Position numbers and translations under genes: made by a program
Part shown: one piece after another, positions 25,475 through 34,330 of the stretch
Layout of the letters: each line of letters starts with the position of its first letter
How positions within the stretch are numbered: the first letter of the stretch is position 1
Notes under the pieces: model-generated
What the model saw: the letters and a program-made list of their open reading frames with translations, nothing else
Databases searched by the model: none
What the model was told of the DNA's origin: nothing
From: Metabacillus schmidteae
GTDB taxonomy: Bacteria > Bacillota > Bacilli > Bacillales > Bacillaceae
NCBI RefSeq assembly: GCF_903166545.1
Contig: NZ_CAESCH010000001.1
Coordinates: 2,794,001-2,858,000 of the forward strand
DNA: 64,000 nucleotides
Reading direction: 5' to 3'

Positions 25475-25819
25475 TTAATCCCTAATTCTATTACCATAGC
25501 GTACGTGCCAGTGCATATGTTTAGTGCTTTGATAGCTTCCAACGTTTGTAGAAACTGTGCAAGCACCAAATTTCTTGTTCATTTCGGTAGCAATGTCCTT
25601 AATAACACTAAAAATTTCCTTCAATATATCCAATTCATCTTGTTTAACAGTAATTATAGATAGAATATGCCTTTTGGGTATTACAACAATATGTTCTTCA
25701 TAAAAAGGACGAGTATGATAAAAAGCAAGGACATTTTCGGTTTCTCTAACTATTTCTACAGGTGTACGTCCACTTAGTACCTCATTACAATAAAAGTCAT
25801 TGAATTCGTTTGCTGCCAT
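25475..25819 (-). CDS. HIT-family protein
   Basis: A 114-residue histidine-triad protein. The active motif is HMHWHVRYG near the C-terminus, and IVVIPKRHI is the conserved strand before it. The start is MAANEF with GGGGGATC upstream; the longer frame adds 11 unlikely residues. HIT proteins hydrolyse AMP-lysine or dinucleotide-type conjugates. It is one of three intact HIT genes in this region (also 27707 and 34331). Confidence 0.85.
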   Translation of the reverse strand: MAANEFNDFYCNEVLSGRTPVEIVRETENVLAFYHTRPFYEEHIVVIPKRHILSIITVKQDELDILKEIFSVIKDIATEMNKKFGACTVSTNVGSYQSTKHMHWHVRYGNRIRD

Positions 25820-25933
25820 AATAGATCCCCCACAAAAAAATTGATAACTCATTATTAATCCTCTAATTAAGAAAATAACCCCTTCTTCTATAAACTTGCT
25901 AGTTAGGTCAAGAGGCGATTATTTATATAATAC

Positions 25934-25955
25934 TTTCGCTCGATTGGAGAAGATC
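25934..25955 (-). repeat. Dispersed 3' repeat, right end only
   Basis: TTTCGCTCGATTGGAGAAGA TC, matching the right end seen at 41900-41920, 33 bases past the GNAT gene. Confidence 0.5.
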
Positions 25956-25987
25956 GCAGATGAATTTAGGTTAAAAAAAGAGTATTG

Positions 25988-26434
25988 CTATGTTCGAAAT
26001 ACCATTTGATCAGTTTCAGTAAAACCTATTGATTTGTATAATGATTTTGCATTATCACTTGCTAATAATCGGATTGTATGAATCTCTCTTTTAGAAAACC
26101 ATTTTAAAACTTCGTTTGTTAACCTCCGTGCATAACCTTGATTCCTATATTCAGGATCTACATAGACATCTCCAATAAATCCGTATTTATCTTCTTTATA
26201 AAAACAATATGGAATGTCTTCTTTAATAAAAGCTCCAGCACAAGCAATGATCTTATTATTGTGTTCAATTACATAGTGAGTTGCTTTACTTAAGTCATAC
26301 AATTCTTTATATGTCTTTTCAACCTCCTCAACAAAATTACCTTTAAGAAGACCTTCCATTCCAACTTCTTTAAACATTTTTTGTTTAAGGATTGTTATAC
26401 AATGTATATCCAATAAAGTTGCTGCTCTAATCAT
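25988..26434 (-). CDS. GNAT acetyltransferase
   Basis: A 148-residue acetyltransferase. The acetyl-CoA loop is RNQGYARRL following DVYVDPEY, and the tail DNAKSLYKSIGF is the usual fourth motif. Its start MIRAATLLDI is typical of single-domain GNATs. Substrate unknown. Confidence 0.87.
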   Translation of the reverse strand: MIRAATLLDIHCITILKQKMFKEVGMEGLLKGNFVEEVEKTYKELYDLSKATHYVIEHNNKIIACAGAFIKEDIPYCFYKEDKYGFIGDVYVDPEYRNQGYARRLTNEVLKWFSKREIHTIRLLASDNAKSLYKSIGFTETDQMVFRT

Positions 26435-26529
26435 TTCTTCTCACCTACATTGAATGTTTTATAGCTTAAAGATTATTTATTTTACATGTTTTGACTAATA
26501 ATACTGACTTTCCCTGTGTTGAAACTTTA

Positions 26530-26568
26530 AAAGGCACATCTCACCATGAATGTGCTCCGATTGTTTAA
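26530..26568 (-). repeat. Dispersed 3' repeat, divergent copy
   Basis: AAAGGCACATCTCACCATGA ATGTGCTCCGATTGTTTAA: a GCACAT/ATGTGC hairpin plus the family's CGATTGTT end. It lies 35 bases past the tautomerase gene. Confidence 0.5.
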
Positions 26569-26602
26569 AATTCTTAAACCTATAGATTAAGAATTGCTAC
26601 AT

Positions 26603-26992
26603 TTATACTTCTAGGTTAAAACTAATACCAGTACTAGAAGCTTGCTTTCCTCCCCTTATACCCCAATTATCAAGGCTAGGTTCATGTAAGGTAGTGATTA
26701 CTGAATCTTTACTTATATTTAAAGAGTGTGATAAAGCGTTTGCAAATTCCGTGATTAATTTTTCTTTAGTCTCTTTTTTTCGACCTGGAAACATTAATAC
26801 CTCTACAAACACAAACTCTTCCTCCCACCCTTCAGGCATAAACCAACTTGAAGCATCAATTTCTAAAAAGGTTACTGGTCCATCTTGTACAGGCACATGT
26901 AATATTTTTTGCATAATATTCCTTAAGCTATTTGCAATTCCATGTTTGTCAATATCTTCTCTATTTTTTAGATACACTTTAACTAACGGCAT
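26603..26992 (-). CDS. Tautomerase-family protein
   Basis: A 129-residue protein beginning MPLVKVYL. After removal of Met the N-terminal proline is the catalytic base of 4-oxalocrotonate-tautomerase/MIF-type enzymes. The length suggests two fused beta-alpha-beta units (about residues 1-60 and 64-125). GGAGTGG precedes the start. The substrate is likely an unsaturated keto acid. Confidence 0.78.
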   Translation of the reverse strand: MPLVKVYLKNREDIDKHGIANSLRNIMQKILHVPVQDGPVTFLEIDASSWFMPEGWEEEFVFVEVLMFPGRKKETKEKLITEFANALSHSLNISKDSVITTLHEPSLDNWGIRGGKQASSTGISFNLEV

Positions 26993-27417
26993 GTAACCAC
27001 TCCTATCTTTTTTATTAAATTCGTTTTCAAGAAAAAATTTCTAAAAATCAAGAATTTATCATACTTGCAAAACTTGCTGCTTTCATGCATGTTATGGAAA
27101 TCCTAACTATTTACCTATGTATATATTAACATAAATATCCAACTGAATTACTTAAACCTCATTTTCCAAATGAAATTCGATAAAAGAATCGAAATAACTT
27201 CCTCTATTAATCTGCATTAAAAGATACTTCTGTCACTTCACCATTACTTTCTAATTCTAATTTAATCTCCTTATTCATAATGCTATTATCTGGTCATTTT
27301 AAAGGAAAACAAGCACTTATCCTTTTTCCAGGTAAGCGCTTGTTTGTAATGATGACTATTTCACTAACTCTTAATGATCCTCAGGATATTCATTATTTTT
27401 TTCAATTAACACACGGA
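26993..27417. other. Gene-poor gap with one short fragment
   Basis: No intact gene. The minus strand holds a 23-codon frame (27207-27278) reading MNKEIKLELESNGEVTEVSF then NAD and a stop, without a ribosome binding site. It may be the end of a lost gene. A full dispersed repeat lies at 27301-27356. Confidence 0.4.
27301..27356 (-). repeat. Dispersed 3' repeat, full copy
   Basis: AAAACAAGCACTTATCCTTT, then TTCCAGGTAAGCGCTTGTTT and GTAATGATGA. It forms an AAACAAGCGCTT/AAGCACTTGTTT-like hairpin. Confidence 0.65.
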
Positions 27418-27590
27418 TTAGTTTAAGTACAATATTTCACAACCCCATTTTGAGGCTGTTTCACAAGCAGATAGGAATACTTCTATTTTTGAATATCCTT
27501 CTAATCTATCTAATATAACAGCCTTTATTGCTACCTGATAGAGTTCCTGTCCTGCTTCCCACTTTGAAAGGGAGCGATAAACACATATCC
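27418..27590 (-). pseudogene. Gene remnant, C-terminal part
   Basis: About 57 codons without a start: YRSLSKWEAGQELYQVAIKA, then VILDRLEGYSKIEVFLSACE and TASKWGCEILYLN before a TAA. Composition and codon use look coding. No family recognised. It is probably the truncated end of a cassette gene whose 3' repeat is at 27301-27356. Confidence 0.45.
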
Positions 27591-27706
27591 TAATTAATAT
27601 TGAAGTATAACTCCTTCAACTAACATGATCCGTCAGTGAAGAAGAAACGCTGCTACAATTAAGTTCTGTTCTAATACACTTGCACCATTTAATAATGAAG
27701 GCAGGT

Positions 27707-28177
27707 CTAATCACCATATTTCTCCTTCATTATTTCAATTAACTTTTCTGTTATTTTCTTTCTTAATTTACCGTGTTTATCCTCACTGTATTGTAGCTCT
27801 GCCCAATGCCATAAGTCACCGTATTGCCAAACTGGATAAGGTTTCTTATCTTCAGGTTCCCACTCATAGCGAGGAAAAATATGAGAGTGCAAAAAAGCAT
27901 CTGAATTCCCATACATCGAATAATTTAAGCGTCTAGGATTACATACAGATTGAATTGCATCACCTATCAAACTCATATCTATTAAATAATTACTTCGTTG
28001 TTCAATTGTTAAATCATTAAGATTGTCAACCTTCGGATATGCAAGTAAAACACAGTATCCAGGTAAAAACTGAGTATCCCCAATAACTGCATAACCACTT
28101 TTCATTTTTGTAAGAACCATGGGATTTTCTCCACGTTCTATAGCTCCAAAACGGTCTTTTTTCCAATCCTCACTCAT
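27707..28177 (-). CDS. HIT-family protein
   Basis: A 156-residue histidine-triad-like protein. The motif is LHSHIFPRYEWEPEDKKPY near residues 92-110 (H-x-H with a following aromatic/acidic stretch), rather than the canonical H-x-H-x-H. It may belong to a HIT-like subgroup, and the active-site assignment is tentative. I chose MSEDWKKDR as the start because GGAGAGTGACAAT lies upstream. A decayed duplicate sits at 5020-5422. Confidence 0.72.
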   Translation of the reverse strand: MSEDWKKDRFGAIERGENPMVLTKMKSGYAVIGDTQFLPGYCVLLAYPKVDNLNDLTIEQRSNYLIDMSLIGDAIQSVCNPRRLNYSMYGNSDAFLHSHIFPRYEWEPEDKKPYPVWQYGDLWHWAELQYSEDKHGKLRKKITEKLIEIMKEKYGD

Positions 28178-28275
28178 ATTGTCACTCTCCATGTATAATT
28201 CTATATACATATTCGATTCTTTAACAGAAATTACCTTCTTATCAATATCCTGCACACTTAGTTCAATAACTTCTA

Positions 28276-28316
28276 CAAAAAAGGATGCTTTATCCTCTTA
28301 TCAGGAAAGCATCCGT
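28276..28316 (-). repeat. Terminator-like repeat copy
   Basis: AAAAAAGGATGCTTTATCCT CTTATCAGGAAAGCATCCG: GGATGCTTT/AAAGCATCC stem with a T-run on the minus strand. It is related in position to the family, but the arms are different. It lies about 50 bases past the Nudix gene. Confidence 0.6.
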
Positions 28317-28367
28317 TTAGGTTTATAGCATTTATTCACAAAGTATTTAATATAATATTGTTCGAGA

Positions 28368-28835
28368 TTACCCAATAATCGGAAGTGGTTTTTTTGATAA
28401 TAAATCATCGAGCAACATTTGATGTTCGGTAAAAATATTTTCTGGTACTTCTTCAAGTGGAAAGAAGCGATTTTGTATGGACTCCTCGTTACTTTCAACT
28501 AATTCCCCACTGTAATGTTTACAAATAAATGAAATTAGCACTAATGCTACTTGGTCTCCATTAGAAAATGTCTTGTCATATTGAGGGCCAGAATAAATTC
28601 CAAATAGTTTAAGTTCGTCTAATAGAAGTCCAGTCTCCTCGTAAACTTCTCTCTTAGCAGTATCCTGAACGCTTTCACCTAATTCCATAAATCCTCCTGG
28701 AAATCCCCATTGTCCATTATCAGTACGTTTTTGCATAAGCAAGCGATTTTCCTTATCGAAAACAAATGCACCCGCCACCACCATTATTACTTTTTCGTTT
28801 CCAACCATACTTCTTAAATGTTTTATATAATCCAT
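28368..28835 (-). CDS. Nudix hydrolase
   Basis: A 155-residue Nudix protein with box GFMELGESV...REVYEETGLL (near residues 45-69), preceded by AAAAGGAGAAAAAG. Paralogous to the genes at 21771 and 22308. Its C-terminal 20 residues recur in the remnant at 5502-5665. Likely acts on a nucleoside diphosphate derivative. Confidence 0.88.
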   Translation of the reverse strand: MDYIKHLRSMVGNEKVIMVVAGAFVFDKENRLLMQKRTDNGQWGFPGGFMELGESVQDTAKREVYEETGLLLDELKLFGIYSGPQYDKTFSNGDQVALVLISFICKHYSGELVESNEESIQNRFFPLEEVPENIFTEHQMLLDDLLSKKPLPIIG

Positions 28836-28901
28836 CTTTTTCTCCTTTTCCCTTTGGTAGTTTCTTATTCTTTATTTAAGATAGATTATCCTTCTTGAAT
28901 T

Positions 28902-28968
28902 CAATCTGGCCTTATAAATGAAAAAGAGCGACATCATTATTCAAGAATGTACTTGGTTACTTAAGATG
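28902..28968 (-). repeat. Dispersed 3' repeat, long form
   Basis: CAATCTGGCCTTATAAATGA then AAAAGAGCGACATCATTATT and CAAGAATG, identical to 8643-8711 over about 45 bases with one change. The right end has been replaced by TACTTGGTTACTTAAGAT. It abuts the methyltransferase gene. Confidence 0.8.
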
Positions 28969-28976
28969 GCCATTAG

Positions 28977-29771
28977 TTAGTTTTTTAAAGCCAGAATAAC
29001 CTTTGTGTTAATTTGTTCTTTAAATACACCTGTTTTTTCGATAGATAACAATTCTTCTTTTAAATGTTGTTCAAATGAATTTACGTTATCTCCGAGAAAC
29101 CTTTTAGATCCATAGGAAGTTGAATATAAGTTACCGATTATTGATTCTATTGACCACATTTGATCATATGTAGGAATTTGATAACTTTCTAAATTAAATT
29201 TTGAATTTGCTACAATTTCCTGATGACTAATGGTTGGGTGCGAGTATGTAGAATTACCAGCTCTTCGTTCATTTCCATACCATAGACTTACTAATTCATT
29301 AACTTTCTCTTGCCAAGGTAAAAGGTTTTTATTTGGAGAATAATTGTCTATTATAGCAATTCCTCCTTCATTGGAGACCATTCCATATAACGTTTCTAGA
29401 ACCTTCTCCCTGTCCATCCAATGAAATGCCTTTGCAATAGTCACACATTTAAAGCTTTTATTTGAATTAACCTTATATTTATCAAGATCCCCATTAAAAA
29501 ATTCAATATTTTCAACTCTTATTTCTTTGCTAAGTCGCATCGCTTCCTTGATCATTTCAGGCTCTGTATCAATCCCAACTATTCCTTCAAACCAATCGGA
29601 TAACCTGAATGCCAATTGTCCCGATCCGCAGCCTAAGTCAAGCATATGTCCTTTACCGTCGAGAGAAAACTTCTTAATTAAGTACCTTATTAAAGAGGCT
29701 GAATATATAGGTCTATACTGCGAATAATATCTTGCTGTTCCTTCAAACAAGTTTTTACCGTAATCTATCAT
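28977..29771 (-). CDS. SAM-dependent methyltransferase
   Basis: A 264-residue class I methyltransferase. The SAM-binding loop is LDLGCGSGQLA (near residues 42-52), the acidic end of strand 2 is VGIDTEPEM (near 67-75), and AKAFHWMDRE (near 115) is typical of the UbiE/Methyltransf_11 group. Target unknown. GGAAG precedes the ATG. Confidence 0.87.
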   Translation of the reverse strand: MIDYGKNLFEGTARYYSQYRPIYSASLIRYLIKKFSLDGKGHMLDLGCGSGQLAFRLSDWFEGIVGIDTEPEMIKEAMRLSKEIRVENIEFFNGDLDKYKVNSNKSFKCVTIAKAFHWMDREKVLETLYGMVSNEGGIAIIDNYSPNKNLLPWQEKVNELVSLWYGNERRAGNSTYSHPTISHQEIVANSKFNLESYQIPTYDQMWSIESIIGNLYSTSYGSKRFLGDNVNSFEQHLKEELLSIEKTGVFKEQINTKVILALKN

Positions 29772-29877
29772 TAAACCATTCTTCCTTCCTTATAAATTTT
29801 CTTAACCACAAAGAATGCACCTTTTGATTAACCAGTACTACCAAACATATGATGATCTTATCCAATATTGCCTTAAA

Positions 29878-29929
29878 CTAAAACAGCGCCTTTCTTGTTA
29901 TAGAAAGCGCTTTATTACTTAAGATCAAC
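29878..29929 (-). repeat. Dispersed 3' repeat, full copy
   Basis: AAAACAGCGCCTTTCTTGTT, then ATAGAAAGCGCTTTATTACT and TAAGATCA. A GCGC...GCGC hairpin 34 bases past the phosphatase gene. Confidence 0.65.
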
Positions 29930-29962
29930 TAATAAAGTAAACCTTAATTTTTAATAATAACC

Positions 29963-30523
29963 TTATGCTTTATTCCAAATTTTATTTACGTCTATCAAAT
30001 TCTTTTTATCAAATGTTAATTTATATATATCAGGCATCTCAAGGTCTTTCCAAAAACTAAAATCATATTTTTGATCAAAGTAATTCATTATAAGGACCAT
30101 AATATTACCATGTGTTCCTACTGCAATGTTCTTTCCCTCAAACGCTTCTAAAGCATTTAAAGTAGCTTTAATTCCCCGTTTCTGGGCATTAACATTAGAT
30201 TCTCCACCTTCCCAAGTAAAGGTTGGTATCTCCCATACTTTTGTAATAGCTAAATTAAAGTCCTCAACAGGTTTTACACACAAGATCCGTTCCTTAAAGC
30301 CATCCTCAATCACAATTTCTTTGCCTATAACATTTGCAATTCCCTCGACTGTTTGAACAGCTCTTCTGTATGGACTAGAAATAATAATATTTATATCTTC
30401 ATTTTCAAGGATGTTAGTAATTCTTTTTGCATCAGAAAAACCTTTTGTAGATAAAGGTCTGCCTAGTTCATCTGGTGTATATGTGGAATGTGCATGACGT
30501 ACAAAGTACAAATTAGTTAGCAA
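29963..30523 (-). CDS. Histidine phosphatase family protein
   Basis: A 186-residue phosphoglycerate-mutase-like protein. The catalytic motif is VRHAHS (R-H-x-H), near residue 8. A second conserved region SSPYRRAVQTVEGIA lies near 50-64, and the second catalytic histidine in VGTHGN near 143. I chose the TTG at 30523 because GGAGAGG precedes it. Probably a broad phosphatase rather than a glycolytic mutase. Confidence 0.85.
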   Translation of the reverse strand: MLTNLYFVRHAHSTYTPDELGRPLSTKGFSDAKRITNILENEDINIIISSPYRRAVQTVEGIANVIGKEIVIEDGFKERILCVKPVEDFNLAITKVWEIPTFTWEGGESNVNAQKRGIKATLNALEAFEGKNIAVGTHGNIMVLIMNYFDQKYDFSFWKDLEMPDIYKLTFDKKNLIDVNKIWNKA

Positions 30524-30707
30524 AATTATCCTCTCCAATAGAATAATCTTTATTTAAAGATCAATAGTCATTTACTTTATTAAACTTAACTGATCTTAAC
30601 TCTTATAAGAAGAAAGTTTAAGTACTACCTCTTCATACTTCAAACTAAACGCTTAATGTATATTACAAATTTATTATAGATAACTCACTGACTATCTAGT
30701 TATCTGT

Positions 30708-31508
30708 CTAAATATCGCTAGGCAGCGTTGCAAAATTGTTGGTAGTCACTTTCCATGAAATTATAGTTGTGCTATCGCGTACATTATTTTCCTTAATTTC
30801 TTCTAATAATTGCTGCACACCATCTTGATTGGATAATCCATCAAAGGCATTAAAAATTTCAACTGGGTTGTCAAATTTAGTATTTGGACACTCGATAAGC
30901 CCATCGGTTGTTAAGAAAATATGATTTTCACCTTTTCTTAATTCTTTTCTACCAGAACTGTAACAAGGTACTGCTAAGTCAAATGTGTTATTTTGACCTA
31001 CCCATTCATAAAAACTTCTATGATTCTGTTGAAATTCTCCAAGCGCTTTAAGTTCAGAGTGAAACAAATAAAGTATGCAATCTCCTATCGACAGCCACCA
31101 AAGAAACTTGTCTTTCCTAATAACAAATAAGCATGCTGTTTCTCCTTGAACATTTTTACATGCTTCTCGAAAGACTTCACTCTTGAAAATACTAAGAATA
31201 AAAGTAGATATGTTATCAAAAGCTTCTCCAGACTGTAGTTTTAATATTTGATGCAATAAGTCTTTTTCTTTTTCAAAGGTTGTAAGAATTAATTCTGCAC
31301 TTTGCGCTGTATTATGAGCATCTAGGATAATAGCAAACTCCCAATCTTCTTCCTGATTAATCCAAAATAAACATCCATCTTCATTGTTATATTGTCCTGT
31401 TGAAGAATTACCACCAAAATGACCTATTACAACATTTTTTATCAACAATTCGGTGTGAATTTCATCCACAAAATGCTTTTGGCTCCCAACCCATCTATAA
31501 TCATTCAT
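30708..31508 (-). CDS. PP2C-like protein phosphatase
   Basis: A 266-residue protein with a divergent PP2C fold: GGNSSTGQYNNEDGCLFW (near residues 32-49, with the metal Asp), FAIILDAHNTAQSAE (near 58-72), LSIGDCILYLF (near 138), HIFLTTDGLIE (near 200-210) and DSTTIISWKV near 245-254. The usual D-G-H-G is D-A-H-N, so it is an unusual member. It should dephosphorylate Ser/Thr or a small signal. No partner kinase is adjacent. Confidence 0.78.
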   Translation of the reverse strand: MNDYRWVGSQKHFVDEIHTELLIKNVVIGHFGGNSSTGQYNNEDGCLFWINQEEDWEFAIILDAHNTAQSAELILTTFEKEKDLLHQILKLQSGEAFDNISTFILSIFKSEVFREACKNVQGETACLFVIRKDKFLWWLSIGDCILYLFHSELKALGEFQQNHRSFYEWVGQNNTFDLAVPCYSSGRKELRKGENHIFLTTDGLIECPNTKFDNPVEIFNAFDGLSNQDGVQQLLEEIKENNVRDSTTIISWKVTTNNFATLPSDI

Positions 31509-31754
31509 GATAAATCACTTAACTTTCTATTATTATGGTATGTGCTCTCCATTGATTGCACAGACAACTGAATGTTCTTTCGAATTAGTTTCATTAAAAG
31601 ATCCTCCAATTAAAAATAGAAACCGTTCAATCCTATGGTAATTGTTAGGGAATACATCTTAGATAATCCATATATTTTAACATAAATATCCAATTAAAGT
31701 GTGGATTTTCTATAATTATATGGATTTAAATTGGGTTAGGCACTTTAATAATGT

Positions 31755-32226
31755 TTAATTAACATCTCCAAGATAAACAGGAGCTTTTTCTCTATTAAAG
31801 TGTTTAACAATATATTTTTTAATTTCTTTCGGATAAAGTCTGTATTGCATTAAATCATTTACTTGTACCCATGCCATTCCTACTTGATGACTATCAGGAT
31901 CAATAGGATCTATATGATAATTTTCATTGTCTTTCAGTTCACAAACGAAATAGTATTCAATTTGATGAACATGATAATCGGTTGTTGAGTATTCATGATT
32001 CTTTCCTATATATTCTCGTATGTGCAATAGTTCTCCAATATTAATTTGGAATCCGACCTCTTCCAAACATTCTCTTTTTTAAGGCTTCATGAAGTGTTTC
32101 ACCATGCTCTTGCCCACCACCAGGACAAAGATAAAAGAAACCTTCTCTATCTCGATTTTTTGTAAGTAATATCTTGTCTCCATCACTATTCATTATAATT
32201 GCTTTTGATGAATTTCTAATGTTCAT
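31755..32226 (-). pseudogene. Nudix hydrolase gene with frameshift
   Basis: Two frames together make one Nudix protein of about 156 residues. The first runs from the ATG at 32226 (GGAGGG upstream) to GGGQEHGETLHEALK; after a run of six A the frame shifts. The second frame completes the box as RECLEEVGFQINIGELLHIR and runs to 31755. Removing one A from the run restores a perfect box G-x5-E-x7-RE-x2-EE-x-G. It is therefore a pseudogene, a slippage-controlled gene or a sequencing error. Confidence 0.8.
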
Positions 32227-32319
32227 TAAAACCCTCCTAATAGATAAGTTGCATTGTTGGTTTTATTACAGTTCTTTACAATCGATTCACACTGATCTCT
32301 AACAAACTACCTTCTAAAG

Positions 32320-32360
32320 GAACAAGCATTTCATCATCCTAGATAAGCGTTTATATGGAA
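32320..32360 (-). repeat. Dispersed 3' repeat copy
   Basis: AACAAGCATTTCATCATCCT AGATAAGCGTTTATATGGA. It lies just past the gene remnant at 32394, so again the repeat stays with a broken gene. Confidence 0.55.
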
Positions 32361-32393
32361 AAAAACCTGTTTAAACTAAAAATAACCTTTAGT

Positions 32394-32546
32394 TCAATAC
32401 GGGTTAGAATAAGATACTTCGGTTATGTAATTGATAAGAGAATCTTTATCTTCGAGAAAGCTTAATTTTAAAGTTTTTATTTCTTCTATTGACTTCCAAG
32501 AAATATCATAAATAAGATTATCAGGGTCATGCAAATTTCTATTTCC
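32394..32546 (-). pseudogene. C-terminal gene remnant, Nudix-like
   Basis: About 50 codons without a start: NRNLHDPDNLIYDISWKSIE, then EIKTLKLSFLEDKDSLINYI and TEVSYSNPY. The I-Y-D-I-x-W-K-x-x-E-E segment resembles the tails of Nudix proteins, which is a weak assignment. The 5' part has been lost next to the acetamidase gene. Confidence 0.45.
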
Positions 32547-32558
32547 CCCCCACAATTT

Positions 32559-33506
32559 TCACTGAAAAATAATGGGTTTAGCGATTGCATAGTGAGGTAA
32601 TAAAGCATGGACACCCTTAACCCCATTCACCATTTGAGTAATCCTCATATTTACCGTTAAGCTAGCTAAGGTATAGGCTTTATTACGTTTAAAGCTATAT
32701 AGTTCTTCCATAAGATCTAGCATTCCTTCTAGAGCAACCACACTAGCTTCATTCAGATCCTCGTGAAATCCAAATGTAACCCAACCTGCAGGAGTACATG
32801 CACGAGGCATCGATAGTTTTAAATCCTTATTAAGCGTAAAAGTTAAATCAACAAGATCCATTGGACACTCAATTGCTTGAGTACTAACTTCCCCATCACC
32901 TTGGACTGTATGTCCATCTCCCACTGAAAATAATCCGCCCTTAACAGGTATTGGTAGGTATAAAACACTTCCTTTAACTAGTTCTTTACAATCAATGTTT
33001 CCACCACAATACCTTGGAGGTACAGTAGAATGAATTCCATGTTCATTAGGAGGCATTCCCATTGTCCCCATAAAAGGTTTTATATCCACACTGTGGTTAT
33101 ATTGACTGACACCAATCATGTTTTTAACATCTAAGTTCCAATTCAAGTGATAGCCCTCATCAACATTTATCCCAAGTCGTTTTTTTACTTGAGCTGAGCC
33201 TCCAGCAAAACTCCACCCCCACGATTCAGGGATAACTTCATTAATTCTTATCTCTAAAACCATACCTTCCTCAGCACCTTGAATTGCAATAGGTCCACAG
33301 AGTGCATGACCACTGTTTCCTTTTAAATCTTTGGTTTCAAAGGCTTTACGGTCTCCAGTTGTACTAAATGGCTCTAATCCCCAAAGTGCGTCAAGAGTTG
33401 AAAAACGAACAGTATCACCTGAATCAATTGTTAGTATTGGAGGGTAATCTCTAGAGAAAGAACCGTGTAGAGTCGATCTTTCAGGTTTTACATAATATGT
33501 TTTCAT
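32559..33506 (-). CDS. Acetamidase/formamidase family amidase
   Basis: A 315-residue protein of the FmdA/AmdA family that hydrolyses formamide, acetamide or related short amides to ammonia and acid. Conserved blocks: VRFSTLDALWGLEPFST (near residues 32-48), GHALCGPIAIQGAEEGMVLE (near 66-85), the Gly/Asp-rich SVGDGHTVQGDGEVSTQAIE (near 192-211) and ACTPAGWVTFGF (near 235-246). AAAGGA precedes the ATG. A T-box leader immediately upstream implies control by uncharged tRNA, unexpected for such an enzyme unless it supplies an amino acid or its precursor. Confidence 0.88.
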   Translation of the reverse strand: MKTYYVKPERSTLHGSFSRDYPPILTIDSGDTVRFSTLDALWGLEPFSTTGDRKAFETKDLKGNSGHALCGPIAIQGAEEGMVLEIRINEVIPESWGWSFAGGSAQVKKRLGINVDEGYHLNWNLDVKNMIGVSQYNHSVDIKPFMGTMGMPPNEHGIHSTVPPRYCGGNIDCKELVKGSVLYLPIPVKGGLFSVGDGHTVQGDGEVSTQAIECPMDLVDLTFTLNKDLKLSMPRACTPAGWVTFGFHEDLNEASVVALEGMLDLMEELYSFKRNKAYTLASLTVNMRITQMVNGVKGVHALLPHYAIAKPIIFQ

Positions 33507-33539
33507 AGAAAAAATCCTTTCATTTACTTAATTGAAGAG

Positions 33540-33810
33540 ACTAAATAAAAAAACCTATGATCTCTAATTAAAGAGACGATAGGTTTTGCCTTCGCGGTAC
33601 CACTCTTTTTGATTCAATTAACTGTCTAAGAATCCACTTGTTAAACCTGATTACAGTGGTTACCTGTCAAGACCTAATCATTAGACATCAGCCTTGCCAC
33701 TTATGGGTGACTTGGGGAGTTCATCGACTGTCTTTCACCAACCAACAGCTCTCTATTCGATGAATAATCCTTAATAATCCCAATCATTGAGTTTTGAATT
33801 TTCTGATTTT
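33540..33810 (-). promoter_or_regulatory. T-box leader upstream of amidase
   Basis: On the minus strand: GAGAGCTGTTGGTTGGTGAA stem I region, later the core AAAGAGTGGTACCGCGAAGG (about 33591-33607), and a terminator hairpin AACCTAT...ATAGGTT with a T-run (33545-33586). It ends 35 bases before the amidase start. A possible specifier is CTC (Leu) or ACT (Thr) in GATGAACTCCCC. I cannot decide without folding. Confidence 0.85.
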
Positions 33811-34011
33811 AATTATTCTAAGACTTTATTAAAGAATAATCAACCTTTATTTACTATTTAATTCCATTATTTTGTATTCACCTAAACCATTTTGCATTTA
33901 TCTTAAAATAATTACATATTCAATCTTATATATCTTGTACATTATGGTTATTTACATAAAAAACCAATTTTTAACACAATATAAATTAACCTTTATACAA
34001 GGAGGGAACTT

Positions 34012-34206
34012 ATGTATATAAGAAGGTTTGTAATAATCTTTCTTTGTATGAATCTTTTCTCAGCCTTTAGTGTTGAAGCTATTAACATAAAAGTTGCAGA
34101 TATATGCAGATATACTATCAAAAAAAGAGCGAAAATCTATGAGTTATATGCTAAACGTAAGGCATTGAGCGAAGCTTTATTAGAAATCGATAATGAAATA
34201 TTTTAA
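34012..34206 (+). CDS. Small secreted or membrane-anchored peptide
   Basis: 64 residues with an N-terminal hydrophobic signal (residues 4-22) and a charged tail (KKRAKIYELYAKRKALSEAL). AAGGAGGGAA precedes the ATG, a strong site. It is one of the few plus-strand genes here and no homologue is recognised. A secreted signalling or immunity peptide is conceivable but unsupported. Confidence 0.5.
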   Translation: MYIRRFVIIFLCMNLFSAFSVEAINIKVADICRYTIKKRAKIYELYAKRKALSEALLEIDNEIF

Positions 34207-34330
34207 CTTCAAAAAGAAATCCTAATAAATAATAGGTAAAAATAATACTTGCTTATTGCAAACTTTTAAATTATCAAAACCTTGCTCGTCGATCGATTGC
34301 TGTAGATTGTTCATCAAAATGTATTGGATT

